Part shown: positions 60,375 to 64,000 of the stretch, piece after piece
Numbering within the stretch: the first letter of the stretch is position 1
How the letters are laid out: the number at the start of each line of letters is the position of its first letter
DNA from: Thauera aromatica K172
GTDB taxonomy: Bacteria; Pseudomonadota; Gammaproteobacteria; Burkholderiales; Rhodocyclaceae
Assembly (NCBI RefSeq): GCF_003030465.1
Contig: NZ_CP028339.1
Location: 2,852,001-2,916,000 of the forward strand
Length of the DNA: 64,000 nt
Reading direction: 5' to 3'
Position numbers and translations under genes: made by a program
Notes under the pieces: generated by a model
What the model was told of the DNA's origin: nothing
What the model saw: the letters and a program-made list of their open reading frames with translations, nothing else
Databases searched by the model: none

Positions 60375-60686
60375 TTACTGGAGCTTGATCTCGACATCCA
60401 CACCCGCCGGCAGGTCCAGCTTCATCAGCGCATCGACGGTCTTGTCGGTCGGGTCGATGATGTCCATCAGGCGCTGATGGGTGCGGATTTCCATCTGGTC
60501 GCGCGACGACTTGTTGACGTGCGGCGAACGCAGCAGATCGAAGCGCTCGATACGCGTCGGCAGCGGCACGGGGCCGCGCACCACGGCGCCGGTACGTTTC
60601 GCGGTCTCGACGATTTCGAGTGCCGACTGATCGATCAGGCGGTAATCGAACGCCTTCAGACGGATGCGGATTTTCTGGTTTTGCAT
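60375..60686 (-). CDS. rpsJ: Ribosomal protein S10 / NusE
   Basis: 103 aa, in the 30S head and also the antitermination factor NusE with Nus[61 protein letters not shown]. The start at 60686 is set by MQNQKI; ten upstream codons are spurious. It follows tuf after an 87-bp gap with a hairpin. Confidence 0.97.
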   Translation of the reverse strand: MQNQKIRIRLKAFDYRLIDQSALEIVETAKRTGAVVRGPVPLPTRIERFDLLRSPHVNKSSRDQMEIRTHQRLMDIIDPTDKTVDALMKLDLPAGVDVEIKLQ

Positions 60687-60717
60687 GAACTTGTTCCTAA
60701 AGAGCGGATCGGGCAAA

Positions 60718-60760
60718 AAGAGCGAAAAGAGCAGTCGGGCGGCGCCACCGGCGACGCCCG
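60718..60760 (-). terminator. Possible attenuating terminator after tuf
   Basis: CGGGCG (60736-60741) pairs with CGCCCG (60755-60760), extended after one mismatch by CGCC/GGCG around an ACC loop. On the minus strand the hairpin is followed by two T-runs (down to 60718). It probably lowers readthrough from tuf into rpsJ. Confidence 0.5.
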
Positions 60761-60773
60761 TACAGCGAGCGGA

Positions 60774-61964
<1,191 letters not shown>

Positions 61965-62014
61965 GTTCGTGGGTCCTTATTGTGTGGGTTGCTGAATAAT
62001 GTGAATGACTGGAA

Positions 62015-64000
<1,986 letters not shown>

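Overview
The window looks like a betaproteobacterial chromosome, most probably Rhodocyclales (Thauera/Azoarcus-like). This is inferred from the high GC content, the tig-clpP-clpX-lon-hupB cluster ending at a tRNA-Val, the fusA-tuf-S10-spc-alpha ribosomal cluster and the general protein sequence style. Species cannot be named from the sequence alone.

Layout. 1-3.5 kb: the tail of a mobile island, with an IS3-family orfB end, an unknown minus-strand gene split by a deleted IS5 copy, and a P4-type tyrosine integrase lying next to tRNA-Val. 3.6-9.9 kb: protein quality control genes on the minus strand (tig, clpP, clpX, lon, hupB); lon has its own sigma32-like promoter. 10.3-15.1 kb: prkA-yeaH-spoVR on the plus strand. 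15.2-18.1 kb: nnr, tRNA-Leu(GAG) and nadC.

18.2-27.4 kb is a scarred accessory zone. It holds remnants of a wbp/wlb-type nucleotide-sugar locus (a 5'-truncated dehydrogenase and an acetyltransferase split by a complete IS5 copy), a one-end-truncated IS66 element, and a 5'-truncated aminotransferase. Intact mtnA and a class II aldolase (probable methylthioribose salvage), an IS1634-type fragment and a higBA toxin-antitoxin pair follow. The zone ends with a two-repeat type I-E CRISPR relic and a 214-bp MITE-like insertion.

27.4-46.6 kb is mixed housekeeping: a lipoprotein, two tandem beta-hydroxyacid dehydrogenases, ybiB, pirin, an azoreductase with a divergent LysR regulator, dsbB, an RND efflux operon with a DUF2892 protein, cbiX, tcdA, an MBL-fold hydrolase, ssb, an MFS exporter, uvrA and galE.

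46.7-64 kb is the ribosomal protein cluster, all minus strand and read from right to left: fusA (cut by the window edge), tuf, rpsJ ... rpsQ (S10 block), rplN ... secY, infA, rpmJ (spc block), rpsM ... rplQ (alpha block), closing in a strong terminator.

I found no convincing wholly new multi-gene system. The most interesting signals are the CRISPR relic abutting higBA, the MITE-like element, the IS-driven erosion of a sugar locus, two promoters that appear to drive leaderless transcripts, and several clean unassigned palindromes.
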